Counted from the first letter of the stretch, positions 45,352 through 56,931 are shown. The stretch: 64,000 nucleotides of DNA from Buddleja alternifolia (GCA_019426215.1 CM033401.1:14947134-15011133), one strand, 5' to 3'. Translations and numbers: made by a program. The notes: generated from the sequence alone by a model not told the origin.

Positions 45352-48116
45352 CTCAAGATGCACCTCACGATGCACCAATCGCTGATGCTCCTCCACTCTC
45401 AGAGATTCCAGTTGAAGTAGATGTGGATATGGCAACTATTGTGGATATTACAAAAGAAGCATCTCAAGACCTTCCGGACACTGAAACATCTTCAGCTAGT
45501 GAAGCGACTTTACATGCTGAGAGGTCGATAAAAGTGGCCCCCATCCCAACAGAAGCGACTGCCCTTGTTTCTACTCCAACAGGACCTCTTCCTCGTGTCA
45601 TAGATTTCTTTCCTCATAGATATACTCCTGATCTTGAATTTTATTATGCCACTAGAGAACGAGACACCCAGACGCTTGCAGAGCTAGAAATCTCTTTTCA
45701 AACAACTCTCCATCGGCCTGATCTTTCCAACACCCAAAAGTTTGAATTCTTTGAGCATTTTACCGATTTAGGAGTCTACAACTTGGAGCGACTCCAATCT
45801 CGCTTTGAGTATATTCGTCGACCAGTGTTCAATAGAGCAAATTTTGCCCAAGCACGGTTTAATTTCACCGGTCGCTCAGACGAGTCTTTCTATCCTCTTC
45901 GAGCCAGCAAGATTGTCTTCAAGAATCACCACATGGGCGATTGGAACAAAAATCCTGATGAGGAAGATCTAAACAAAATAGGATATTCGGCTCTCCTTTC
46001 AGTAGTTAACTCTCCTCAAAATGCTCTCTCTCCTACTCTACTCAAGTTATGGAAAGGCAAAGGATCGCTTTTGGCTGAGCGCCCCAATCTAGTGAATTCA
46101 TGGATAGAAGATGAAGCCCAAGAATATCTTGCCAGATTATGGGCAGAGGATTATGACGAAGAGATCGAGCGCTTCGAGAAATTCCTAGCCGCTAGAAAAG
46201 AACAAAAGAAAGCTGATAAGCTTGGAAAAAGACGGATGATGGATACAGCCAGATGGGCTGAAGAGTTTGTTCTTCATTTCTACTTCCTTGATGAACTCAT
46301 AAGATATCCATTTTTGTTTGAATTTGGAATTGAATACAGACGCCGAGGATTCGCGACCTTTTTGCTTTAATAGCATCAGCACTTTGCATGCAATGTTAGA
46401 GACTTACCACGCTACAGGCAACCAATGAAAACCTACATTCGCCAACAGCTAGCCTTATTCAGCCAAGGCGGATGCTACATCTGGCATCCTCGTCAAGCGT
46501 TTGTTCAACGTGTCTTTCCTGACCTCAACGAAGAAGCCTCCTCCAGCAAACAACCATTTCTTCCCGGTCAAAGTCAAATTCGTGTTGATGTCTCAAATGA
46601 GCATGCTAAGTTTGCTATCTTCCACAGAGACATGAAAGCAGTGATAGAAAATGCCCAAGCGCTGGACATCTCTTTTAATCATTACTCAGGGTTAAGCAAT
46701 TTCAGAGGATACAATCTACACCCTGTGCTCTTTAGTCAACAGAACATTCAAGTGGCCAAAATGATTTCTCTAATTAGGCCCGTGGATCAAACAGCAGCTC
46801 AAGCGCTGATGCCTCTTATTCTGGACTTTTTCAAGTATACTTCAGGAATAGAATTGCCGGAAGGTGTGCAACTTGCACTTTGTACGGAAGAGCGCGAAGA
46901 CGCTATATTCTTTATTCCACAATCAAGCCTAATTAGTCCAAGGCATGTGATGGAAGCACTTGGCCCACTCTGGGTCATTGCTATTGAAGAACCTTCTCCC
47001 CCAATCCAAATAATTGAAGAAGAACCTGCTCCTACTGAGGAAGTCGCTCCAATTTCTGAGGCTTCTTTGCCAGATTCTTCTAGCGCCCCTGTAGTCAAGC
47101 CCCCAGCGATCGAAGATCCTTCAATGGATCAAGCAATTGAAGAAGTGCACGCTGAAATTGCTCAAGAGCCTGAAGAGCCATTTATCAGAGATAAATCCAA
47201 AGGCAAGGCTGCAGTTTCTAGTTCTTACGGACTCATTCCGTCTCCTGAGCATCCTTCTTCCGATTCGGATTCTGAGAGTGATTCAGAAGCTAGAGATTTT
47301 AGACAGGCAGTACGGAACTCGCTCACCAACATTGAAGGTTCCTGCTCCAAGATTTTTGAGGCTGCTGCTAGACATATCCGAATAGTGTCTGATACGCGAA
47401 GTCGTGATAATGCAAACACTGCAAATAAAAGCACTGTTACAATCATGAACAGCATATCACCACTTGTCACTGAACTCTCATCCGAATTCAACCGTCACTT
47501 AGCTCAGAGCGCTTCGACTGATACTGAAAGACATATTTCGACCGATGCCGCTGCTCAGAGCGTCGCTCAACAAATTGCTCTCTTAGTTGACGAAGTTCGA
47601 CTCTTGCGAAGAGAAGTCGCTGAGTTGAAAACCTCTCTTGATGATGCCAAGAAGGGGGAAAATACAGAAAAACATCAAGCGTCCAAAGCAATATCAAAGA
47701 CAAATAATAAAAATTGGCGATCAATGTTTGAAGAACTAGTGAGCATTAAGAAGATATTAACTAAAAAGAGAAAGCCAAGGTATTATCTAGGAAGATATCA
47801 GCTTCCGGAATTGGACGTCGATTTCTTGGAAAGTATGGGATTTCAACCTTATGCCGGACAGCTAAGACGACCTATCAATTGGAAACCGTCAAAAGATCCA
47901 AGAAAAGATATCTATCACGATTTAATTCGTGAACTTGGAATTTCTCCAAGAGAATGGACGGAAAGGTTGTTAGAACTTAATGAAAGCGCTAGACTTCATA
48001 GGCATGATTACGATGAAGTTCAACATACGACAATGATCAACATTGATCGTCTCTTGATGGACTTAGCGCTAGAAGTTCTCCAAGGCGAAGAAAGAGCAAA
48101 GCGACAGAAAAAGTGA

Positions 48117-48377
48117 ATTAATTTTTTTTTTACATATAGATTTCTGTTGTCGCTTTCCGTTATATTACTTTCAGTATAAATCATGTATGCCTATTTTTTC
48201 AATATATGAATGATTTATCGCTGAAACAACTTGTTGAAGCTAATCTAACTTTAGCTAACTTTACTAACTTTTTAAAACGCTAACTTATATTCATTTGGGC
48301 TTTTCTTTTAAGTAACTCTTAAATTATAAAAGAGTTATAAGAGTTAAAAGTCTTGACATCATCAAAAAGGGGGAAAT
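48117..48377 (+). other. Copia-2 3' untranslated region and polypurine tract
   Basis: There is no gene. The last bases AAAAAGGGGGAAAT (about 48364-48377) are the purine tract next to the 3' LTR. Confidence 0.85.
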
Positions 48378-49961
48378 TGTTAGGAAATTTCATGTTAGAT
48401 GTTTTGATGATGACAAGATAGAATTTTACGTTAGACTCCAAATATAATGTAAGTTTCTGTTTTAATAGATCTATGTATAAGCGTTTGAAAGTATGTAATT
48501 TTTAAATAGGCTTGTAATTTTTATCTTTGTAGATTTTAGACTAAGTATTAGATACTGAATCGCTAATAGAATTTTAGGTGAGTCTATTAGAGAAGAAGTT
48601 GAAGATCAGCGTCTGAAGTCAACCAGAGATGAAGATTTGTTTCTTAGCGTCCGTCAAATGCTAAAGGACTATTTCAGGATTTATGGATCAAGCGCTCAAA
48701 GCACTTAAGCGACCGATGTTAGATTCACCTGAAATAAATCCTCAAGTCATGAAGGACTTAAATATAATCATTCAACGGACATTTATTTCCAACGGGAAAT
48801 AAATTCAAATGCATTAAATGCCTGGTAAGAGCATTAAATGTAATAAGATATTGTGACTTGACTGTCACAACTTTTTTGACTGGTAAGAGCATTAAATAAA
48901 TTCAAATGCATTAAATGCCAGGTAAGAGCATTCAAATGCCTGGACAAGCCACCTTTTTGACTAGACTGTCACAACTTTAGAGTTTATAGCTGCTCCCATC
49001 CAATCGGTGCCAGCAGATTTCTAGGAATGTCAGGTTTTAGGTAGAATCACGCGCCGCGTGAGAGGCACTCTCCTACATGTGTCCAACGGACAGATCCTAA
49101 GAATTGCCTATAAATACCTTACCTTCAGCAAACCCCAAATGTACGGTACATAATATTACAAAAAAAAATTACGTACATGCACAAGAAAAACTTGTTTAGA
49201 AAAAGCTTAGAAACTCCATAGCTAAAATTCCTTCAAGCTTTTTATCTACATTCCAGATATTCACAAATATCTCAAACCTCTTCCAAAGAAGAAACCTAAA
49301 TTCCTATTGAGATATTCCAAGTTGTTTGATCTTCCCAAAAACAAACAAAACCTTGTGACAAACCTTCAACCTTTCATCTGAGTGAGAAAGTTGTTGAAAC
49401 CCCTTTTCAAGCAGTATTTCTGAGTGAGAGAAGCTTGTAGAAGACGATCTTCTTTGGTGCTGAAATCTATGTGATCAAGGAGCCCGAGATCTTGTTCATC
49501 CTTTACTATCTTGTAGAAGATTCTGTGTGATTCTTTGATAATCATTCTAGTATATTCCTCCAAGTGAAAAAGGAGAAGAAGGACGTAACTGGGATTACAT
49601 CACCCAGTGAACCTTATATATCTTGTGTCATTTATATTTTATTGTCTTATTTTCATATTACATCATTCATTCTGAAAAAGACAAGTAAAATTGCAAAGCG
49701 ATTAATTAACCAATCGAACGCTAAAAATCACTTCCGCTGTGCTAACCCTGATTGAGCAATATAAGCGTTACCCTACTTTGGTAAATTGCTAAAATCACTA
49801 AGTCTAAGTTATCTTTACTAAAGCGCCTGACCCAAGCGCTCAGCTTTCTAAGCGTTCAAATCTTTAAAAGTGATACGGATTTTTGAAGTCGAAAAAGACT
49901 TCAGGGTCTATTTACCCCCCCCCCCCTTCTAGACCCTTTCGTATGCCACTTAGGACCACCA
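48378..49961 (+). repeat. Copia-2 3' LTR
   Basis: The 1584-bp LTR begins TGTTAGGAAATTTC and ends AGGACCACCA. Relative to the 5' LTR it has a local duplication near 48860-48960 (repeated GGTAAGAGCATT/AAATGC phrases) and a longer C run near 49915-49926. Confidence 0.92.
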
Positions 49962-50344
49962 AGTCTTTTTTTTTCTTTTCTGACTGGTTCCATGTTCAAA
50001 CGTGGAAGGTAGCACCTTTGGGCATACAGACTGACTTAAAATTTCTCGCGCAAACCCACTGTCGAACATCAACTGCTCCATATTCAGACATCAAGTGTTA
50101 CACGTTCGGACGTCAAATGTTACACAAATGAACATACTGACTAAAGACTTCATCCGAATTCTAACTCTTTTCTGCACAAAAAACAAGAACAAATAAAGCA
50201 CAACAAAAGCAAACTAAAACAGTTTGGGTTGCCTCCCGAGAAGCGCTTCTCTAAAGTCATTAGCTTGACTTTGCAGAATCGGCCTAAGTTGCCGGATCAT
50301 GGAGTGGAGTAGAAGCCTTGTCCAAACTTCCATCAATTGGTTCA
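49962..50344 (-). other. Gypsy-3 pol-end spacer with repeated words
   Basis: No gene is seen. The region carries imperfect copies of a GTTCGGACGTC / ATTCAGACATC word (about 49991, 50080, 50101) and the TTGGGTTGCCTCCCGAGAAGCGC motif that marks the pol end in the other elements. The last 5 bases (50340-50344, GTTCA) are the target duplication of the solo LTR. Confidence 0.6.
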
Positions 50345-52142
50345 TGTTAGGAATTTCATGTTAGATGTTTTGATGATGACAATTAGGATTCCATGTTAGA
50401 CCCCAAGAAATGTAAAGTATAAAGGCTTTCGTAGAACAAATGTATAAGCGCCTGAAAGCTCGTGTCTTTATACTTGGCTTGTATTTTTATCTTTATAGAG
50501 TTTATACTAAGAATGTGATACTAAATCACTAGAAGAATTCTGTGTGAGTCTACCAAGTGATGAATTTGAAGATCAAGCGTCTGAAGAAAACAGTAAAGAT
50601 AAAGATTAGTCTCAAGCGTCCGTCAAACGCTAAAAGACTATCCCAGGTTACGAACTCAGTGCTCAAGATTTGTTATGGACCTTAGACTAAGTACTTAACA
50701 CTAAGTCAATGATAGAATTCTGAGTGAGTCTATCAAAGATAAAGTGAAAGGACAAGCGTATAAAAATCGGGCAAAGATTGTGACCTTTCTCAAGCGTCTG
50801 ATTAACAAAGAAGGCTACTTTCAAAAAGCCTAAACTCTAAAGGCTCAAGCGCCTAGTTCTCCAAGCGTAACCTGAAGATTCAAATCCAAGTTATCAAAGA
50901 TGCATGAATCAACGGAAATAAGACAAGATGCATCAAAAGTCGGATAAGTGCTATTAAAATATAAGCACTACAACTTATGGGCAAGCCATATCTTTGACCG
51001 AGACTGTCAGATTTATGAAACCAAGACCATGCCTAACCAATTAAATATACCCAAAGTTAGGATTGTCAGAACTCATGGAATGTTTAGGGAAACGAGATTC
51101 CAACCGTGTCCAACGGACAAAATCTCATAACAATCTATAAATAACCTTTTCAGCAAAAGAGACAAAGAAGAACATATATATAGAAAAACATCTGGACGTA
51201 AAAATAAGAAAAAGGGTCCAAAACGTTGCTGAATTTTTTTGAGAAAAAGCTTATACACTCCAGAGCCGAAACCCTTTAAGCTTTCTCAAATACATTCCTA
51301 GACAGTCACCCATATCTCAAACCTCTTTTTAAGAAGAACTTACACTACTATTGAGATATCTCCAAGTTGTTTGAACTTTCCAAAAACAAACAAACCCGTG
51401 ACCAAAAACCATCAACACCTTTCATCTGAGTGAGAAAGCTTGTTGACTTACAAGCAATATTTTTGTGTAAAAGAAGCTTGTGGAAGAAGATCTCTATTGG
51501 AGCTGAAATCTGTGTGACCAAGGAGTTCCGAGATCAAGCGTAACTTGCACCATTTCTGAGTGAAAGAAGCAAGGGGATAGAAGGTCTTTAGTGGAGCTAA
51601 ACTCTGTGTGACCAAGGAGTTCCGAGATCATATCCAATCTCCCTCTATTTTGTAGAAGTCTCTGTGTGACCCTTCGATAATCATCATAGTGGAAAACCTC
51701 CCTGATAAAAGGAGAAGAAAGACGTAGCTGGGATTACATCACCCAGTGAACCTTACAAATATCTTGTGCTATTTACTGCTTTATTGCTTTACTATTCATA
51801 TTGCATATTCTTTGATAAAGTTTTAAAACAACTAAGCGACTACTTTTAATTAACAAATCGAACGCTAAGCTATAAAATACTTCCGCTGTGCTAACCCTGA
51901 TTTAGTGACTAAACTTTGCCCTACTTTGGTAAGCGTTGAAATCACCAAGTCTAAGTTAACTTTTTCCAAGCGCCTGAAACCAGTGCTTAAGTCATTATCT
52001 CTCAAGCGCCGCACCCAGCGCTCAAAGCTTCCCGAGCGTTCAAATACTTCAAAGTGATACGAAATTTTTGAAGTCGAAAAAGACTTCAGGGTCTATTCAA
52101 CCCCCCCTTCTAGACCCTTTCGTATACCACTTGGGACCAACA
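50345..52142 (+). repeat. Solo copia LTR in Gypsy-3
   Basis: A 1798-bp LTR from TGTTAGG to CCAACA, flanked by GTTCA on both sides (50340-50344 and 52143-52147). No internal sequence remains, so it arose by LTR-LTR recombination. TATA box at 51136-51143. Its end matches the Copia-3 LTR better than that of Copia-2. Confidence 0.93.
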
Positions 52143-52412
52143 GTTCACCATTTTGCGGTTTCGTGGATTTAGTGACAGTCACTTGGTCTAGATTATCAAG
52201 GTTTTCGACCTTGTTAGCACTCTTATCTTCCTTACTTTCTCGACTACTTAGGTCATCAGACGGATGTTCCTACGATTCTTCATCATCAAAAGGATCAAAA
52301 GCATCTAGTATAGAACAAGTATTCTCAGGAAATGAATGCTTAAAACTTCTATAGGCATATAAGGTTACCTTCTTATCCCTTAAATTCAATGTAAGCTTAC
52401 CATGCACCAGGT
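52143..52412 (-). other. Gypsy-3 spacer downstream of protease (no gene)
   Basis: It corresponds to the protease-to-RT linker of Gypsy-2 (around 29880-30100), strongly diverged. RT does not follow; the sequence joins the pol-end spacer. Confidence 0.5.
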
Positions 52413-52924
52413 CTAGCGTAGCTTACCCATGGCTAGGAATGGTCTTCCTAGGATTAGTGGGACATCAGAGTCTTCCTCCATTTCAAAGACCAAAAAGTCG
52501 ACTGGAAAGTAGAACTTGTCGACTTTAACTATTACATCTTCGATCACTCCAATGGGATTCTTGACAGATTTGTCTGCGAGCTGCAACCACATAGTTGTTG
52601 ATTTTGTCTCTCTGAGGCCTAACTTTTGAAAAAGTGCATAAGGTATCAAATTGATCCTAGCCCCGGAATCACAGAGGACTCTATCGAACTTCATATCCCC
52701 AATAGTGCACGAAATGGATGGATCATCACAGCAGTTGAACATGCTTCAGTCAAGCATACAGTACCCACTTCTTCCCACTTTTGTTTGTTTGATAGAATTT
52801 CCTTGAATAGTTTTGCAAATTTTGGCATCTGCAAGATAACATCTACAACAGGAACATTAATGCGCACTTCTCGTAACCTCTCAAGAATGCGAAGAAAACT
52901 CTTATCATGTTCATTCTTTTTCAT
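52413..52924 (-). pseudogene. pol: Gypsy-3 protease
   Basis: Two frames, 52924-52691 and 52742-52413. The second has the retropepsin core DRVLCDSGARINLIP and LILGRPFLA, aligned with Gypsy-2 protease. The catalytic DSG is kept. The first frame (KSFLRILERLREVRINVPVV) is the region upstream. A deletion near 52735 relative to Gypsy-2 (KLPQKLKDPGSL) joins them out of frame. Confidence 0.85.
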
Positions 52925-53133
52925 CTTCTAAGTTAGGGGAAAAGGAAAGCGTACTTCAACAGGGGGAGGGTGATCAGTAACAGTAGACTTACAACTGAGA
53001 TTCACTGCCTTGGACATTCGAATGTCAGGGGGTCCACATCTGAACGTTAATGATGCAACATTTGAACGTTAGCTCTTCCACATTCAGACATCTGAAGCAC
53101 AACATCCACTACTTCTAGAGTATCATTGGACAT
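52925..53133 (-). other. Gypsy-3 gag-to-protease linker with palindromic words
   Basis: It holds the perfect palindrome GACATTCGAATGTC (53013-53026) and about six related words up to 53165 (for example CATCTGAACGTTAATG, GACATTCAAACGTTAGG). It sits at the same place as the AAGTACGTACTT cluster of Gypsy-2. Confidence 0.7.
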
Positions 53134-54731
53134 TCAAACGTTAGGTGCTTCACGTTCGGGTGTCCTGAGCGCGTTTTTCAATTCCTTCCCACTTCTGAGC
53201 ATGACTGCAAAGCACTGTTCCTTAGGGTTTTTTTCAGTATCACTTGGCAATGTACCTGTGTTTCTCCCTGACAGGCTGTTTGAAAGTTGCCCTATATGAT
53301 GTTGCATCTCCTTCATTCCCATAAGGACATCTTTTACCATCAAGTGGAGTTCTTTAAAAGACTCATCCAATTTGCCAATGCGTGCATCGAGCCTATCATC
53401 AATGTTCATAGCTCTTCCTTGGCCTTGTTGCTGAAAGTGCACTTGTTGTTGGGTGTTGTTTGACGGAAACGGTGGTCGAGGTGCTTGGTATGCTCCAGGA
53501 TTTTCATATGGTGGATTATTTGGCTTTCAAAGGAAATTCTCAACTCCTCCAAAAATAGTTTGAGGTTTGTACTGATTCACATAGTTGATCTCTGTCGTGA
53601 CCTCTGGCTCAACTCCTTCTTCAACCTCTTTAACTGCCACTACCTTATTTGGTGTAGGTGTGATCACATTTTCCTCCTTGGGGTATAAATCATCCTCCCG
53701 AGCTAATTTTTCTATTTTTTTCCCAGACAGATTTATTATCGAGGCCCAACAAGTTGCGCCCGGCTCCAGCATTGAGTTAGTGTCTAATCCTAGACCTTAC
53801 TTCATTATAAAAATGTTGCACTAATTCATCTTGAGTAAACTTATGGTTTAAACACTTCTTAATTATTCCTTTGTACCTATCTCAACCATTTGCTAACGAC
53901 TCATTTTTTCTCTACTTAAACCCTTTAATATTACTACGAAGCTCATTCATTCTTGAAGGTGGAAAAAATTTGTATAAAAATTCTTCAATGAGCTCTCCAC
54001 AAGTGGTAATTGATTGTGAGAGTAAGGACTTATACCAAGAAGTTGCTTTATCTTTTGAGTGTAAAGTGAAATAACCTAAGTCGGATAGTGTCTAGGTCTC
54101 TGGGATAAAATTGCGTAGTTAACAATACGTTTTCAAAGTTTTCCAAGTGATCATGTGGTGACTCACTGTTTTCTCCATCAAAAAGGTCGTTTTGCCTTGT
54201 TGCTGCTTAAGCAACGGGGTGTGGCCTAGAGGTCATAAGGCCATCGTCCGTGAGAACCCACCCTGGTTTGAAACCCAGGTGTGGGGATTGGGGGTATTTC
54301 CCTTATATTTTCCCCGCTTATCGAGCCCATCGTCTATGGGTAACCTAGGGCGGCTTACCCCCATACGTGGTTTGTGGGCTATTGTGTCTGGGCAGGTTTG
54401 CTCTGCTGGGTGACTGGCGGAGATTTACCCTGGGATTTCCAAACAAAAAAAAATGTGCTGGGATGTGAAAATTTGGTGAGTGAAAAGGTGGCATGACAAC
54501 AGGACCAGGTAAAGTGTGTATCCTAGGTGGTTGACTACCACGGACAGATGGTAACTGAGCCGGTGCTGCCGACTGCATTGCTTGTTGAATATTTGGGAGC
54601 TATTCATCATTCTCCGGAAGGTTCATATTTGGGAAATTAGCTACCATCGCTCGATTTCTACGGTTTGATCGGATTGTTCGTTCGATTTCTCGATCAAATT
54701 CCTCAAAATCTCTGTGACGAGATCGGGTCAT
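53134..54731 (-). pseudogene. gag: Gypsy-3 gag, broken and with a SINE insertion
   Basis: Gag starts MTRSRHRDFEEFDREIERT at 54731 and aligns with Gypsy-2 gag. A stop follows LPENDE, the SINE-like unit interrupts near 54217-54453, and the gag domain (about 53830-54180) is in several frames. The C-terminal frame 53442-53134 ends with GTLPSDTEKNPKEQC and LRSGKEL, uninterrupted here, which shows what the Gypsy-2 solo LTR split. Confidence 0.82.
54217..54453 (+). mobile_element. tRNA-derived SINE-like insertion
   Basis: The unit starts GGGGTGTGGCCTAGAGG, with an A-box-like TGGCCTAGAGG (54223-54233) and a B-box-like GGTTTGAAACC (54266-54276) about 33 bases later. It ends in an A-rich tail (54441-54453). 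That is the layout of a plant SINE with an internal Pol III promoter. No clear target duplication was found. It lies in Gypsy-3 gag where Gypsy-2 has continuous gag sequence. Confidence 0.75.
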
Positions 54732-54833
54732 AAACCTGAAAAATATATCAAATGAAAAGGTAATGTAAAGACAGAATTTAAACTAAAAAACACGAAAATC
54801 TTGAATTAAAATAGCTATGTTAAAACAGACAAA

Positions 54834-54852
54834 TCCACGGCAACGACGTCAA
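54834..54852 (-). other. Gypsy-3 primer binding site, decayed
   Basis: The plus strand reads CACGGCAACGACGTCAAAT, against CCCGGCAACGGCGCCAAAA in Gypsy-2. Substitutions in the core suggest age. Confidence 0.6.
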
Positions 54853-54857
54853 ATACT

Positions 54858-55026
54858 TGATGCACGATACCCCAGTCGTGTATTTAATAGCAAAAGGACT
54901 GATTTTGTATAGTAATAAAGTGGACTATGAAGTCCGGGATGTCGAACCCACATAGATTTGTGTTAAAGTAAATTAAGGTGCAAAAAGGATTAATAACATC
55001 TTCTAAGTCAGTTGATGCTAGGGATA
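54858..55026 (-). repeat. Gypsy-3 5' LTR fragment
   Basis: It begins TGATGCACG next to the primer site and shares the GTCGTGT.TTTAA.AGCA and TAGTAATAAAGTGGACT runs of Athila-type LTR ends. Copia-3 interrupts it after 169 bases. Confidence 0.7.
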
Positions 55027-56798
55027 TGTTGGTCCCAAGTGGTATACGAAAGGGTCTAGAAGGGAGGGGGGTTGAATAGACCCTGAAGTCTTTTTCGACT
55101 TCTTAAAAATTCGTATCACTTTGAAGTATTTGAACGCTTGACAGGTTTAAGCGCTGGATGTGACGCTTGAGAAACGTTAACTTAGACTCGGTGATTTCAA
55201 CGCTTACCAAAATAGGGCAGAGTTTAGTCACTAAATCAGAGTTAGCACAGCGGAAGTATTTTATAGCTTAGCGTTCAGTTAATTAATCGAAAGTAGTCGC
55301 TTAGTTGTTTTAAGACTTTATCAGAATGTATGCAGTATGAATAGTAAAGCAGTAAAACAATGAATGCTTAAAGAGGTAAATGACACAAGATATTTGTAAG
55401 GTTCACTGGGTGATGTAATCCCAGCTACGTCCTTCTTCTCCTTTTATCAGGGAGGTTTTTCCACTATGATGATTATCGAAGAGTCACACAGAGACTTCTA
55501 CAAGATAGAGGGAGATTGGATATGATCTTGGAACTCCTTGGTCACACGGATTTCAGCTCCACTAAAGATCTTCTATCCCCTTGCTTCTTTCACTCAGAAA
55601 TGGTGCAAGTTACTCTTGATCTCGGAACTCCTTGGTCACACAGATTTCAGCTCCAATAGAGATCAACTTCAACAAGCTTCTTTTACACAAAAATATTGCT
55701 TGCAAGTCAACCAGCTTTCTCACTCAGATGAAAGGTGTTGATGGTTTTGGTCACGGGTTTGTTTGTTTTTGGAAAGTTCAAACAACTTGGGGATATCTCA
55801 ATGGTAGTATAGGTTCTTCTTAAAAAGGATTTGAGATATGGGTGACTGTCTCTGGAATATTTGTGAAGAGCTTATATGGATATTGGCTATGATTTTTAGT
55901 AAGCTTTTCTTTCAACAAGGTAGGTATTTTTTTGTGTGTGTCACTTTTTGCATGAATTTACTTGTTTGTTGAAAGAGCTATTTATAAGGTATTGGTGGTT
56001 TTTGTCCGTTTGACTCGGTTGGAGTCTCGTTTCCCCAAACATTCCTTGAGTTCAGACATTTCTAACTTTGGGTATATTTAATTGGTTAGGCATGGTCTTG
56101 GTTTCATAAATCTGACAGTCTAGGTCAAAGATATGGCTTGCCCATAAGTTATAGTGCTTATAGTTTAATAGCACTTATCCGACTTTTAATGCATCTTGTC
56201 TTATTTCCGTTGGAAATAATTCGTCCGTTTGATTCATGCATTTTTTAAGTCTTTGGATGGTTTTGGGTCTGAATTCTTTTTCAGGTTACGTTCTTTGTAG
56301 GTTGTGTTGGTTTAACCTTTTGGACGCTTGCTGAAGAGAATAGTTATTCTCGTGTATTGGACAGACGCTTGGACTGATCCTGACTTTCTTTTCTTTATTT
56401 CAGACGCTTACTCTTCAATCTTGTCTTGATGGTCTCACTGAGAATTCCGTCATTTCACTTGATGTTGAGTATTCGGCCTGAGTTATCCATTCGTAGTTTG
56501 AGCAATGGGATAATCCCTAAAGCGTTTGACGGACGCTTCAAGATATCTTTATCCATTGTAGCTTTAGACGCTTGATCTTCACCTTCATCACTTGGTAGAC
56601 TCGCCCAGAATTTTCCTAAGTGTTTTAGTGTCACATACTTAGTCTAAGGAATTCTACAAAGATAAATACTATAAGCCTAAGATAAATAAGCTTTCAGGTA
56701 CTTATACATAACATTCTATGAAAGCTTTTACACTTTTCGGAGTCTAACAGAAAGTCCTATTTGTCATCATCAAAACATCTAATATGAAATTCCTAACA
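55027..56798 (-). repeat. Copia-3 3' LTR
   Basis: The 1772-bp LTR reads TGTTGGTCCC to TTCCTAACA on the plus strand. TATA box on the minus strand at 55979-55986. Confidence 0.92.
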
Positions 56799-56931
56799 AT
56801 TTCCTCCTTTTTGATGATGGCAATACTTATTTGGTTCAAGCGTTAGATACCTGAAGGTTAGCGTAAGTTAGTAAGTTAGTTTGAGCTTTAACGAGATGTT
56901 TCAGCTGTAAAATGCATTTTATATATATATT
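56799..56931 (-). other. Copia-3 polypurine tract and 3' untranslated region
   Basis: In sense, CAAAAAGGAGGAAAT (56799-56813) adjoins the LTR. The rest has no gene. Confidence 0.8.

Larger units (their letters stand above)
43717..48116 (+). pseudogene. Copia-2 third (env-position) gene with two introns
   Basis: Exon 1 43717-45004, exon 2 45086-45271, exon 3 45352-48116. Both splices are phase 1 and keep one frame (Q-A-Q and Q-A-Q-D at the joins). Exon 1 encodes an N-terminal block (FLVNWEYLFDNQNFPLRTVL, ETLFFFKNAKISDDGNSIS, CRKGTFDKVTNIQYKMMVAI) similar in pattern to the putative plant transposon protein domain, then a Ser/Glu run and KKQKPEP-type basic repeats. Exon 3 has a coiled-coil-like stretch (QIALLVDEVRLLRREVAELK) and a C-terminal LGISPREWTERLLELN block. 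TAA and TAG codons at 46368-46373 break exon 3 in frame, unless a third intron removes them. No signal peptide or membrane helix is seen. Function unknown. Confidence 0.75.
18701..49961 (+). mobile_element. Copia-2: SIRE/Maximus-type element with two nested insertions
   Basis: The complete order is 5' LTR, tRNA-Met primer site, gag with zinc knuckle, protease, integrase, RT, RNase H, a third gene, a purine tract and 3' LTR. After subtracting Gypsy-2 (23590-35482) and the LTR triplet (35976-41179) the element is about 14 kb. No perfect target duplication is seen (ATGTC before, AGTCT after). Gag and pol are broken, so the element is not autonomous. Confidence 0.9.
49962..55026 (-). mobile_element. 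Gypsy-3, right part: protease, gag, primer site and 5' LTR fragment
   Basis: The element continues from 18700 after Copia-2. It has the end-of-pol motif near 50229 but then passes directly to protease and gag. RT, RNase H and integrase are missing. A solo copia LTR and a SINE-like element are inserted. The 5' LTR is cut by Copia-3 at 55027. Confidence 0.75.

Noticed and set aside
46799..47098. 99-aa reverse ORF within the third gene of Copia-2
   Set aside because: It is an antisense shadow of a well-supported frame.
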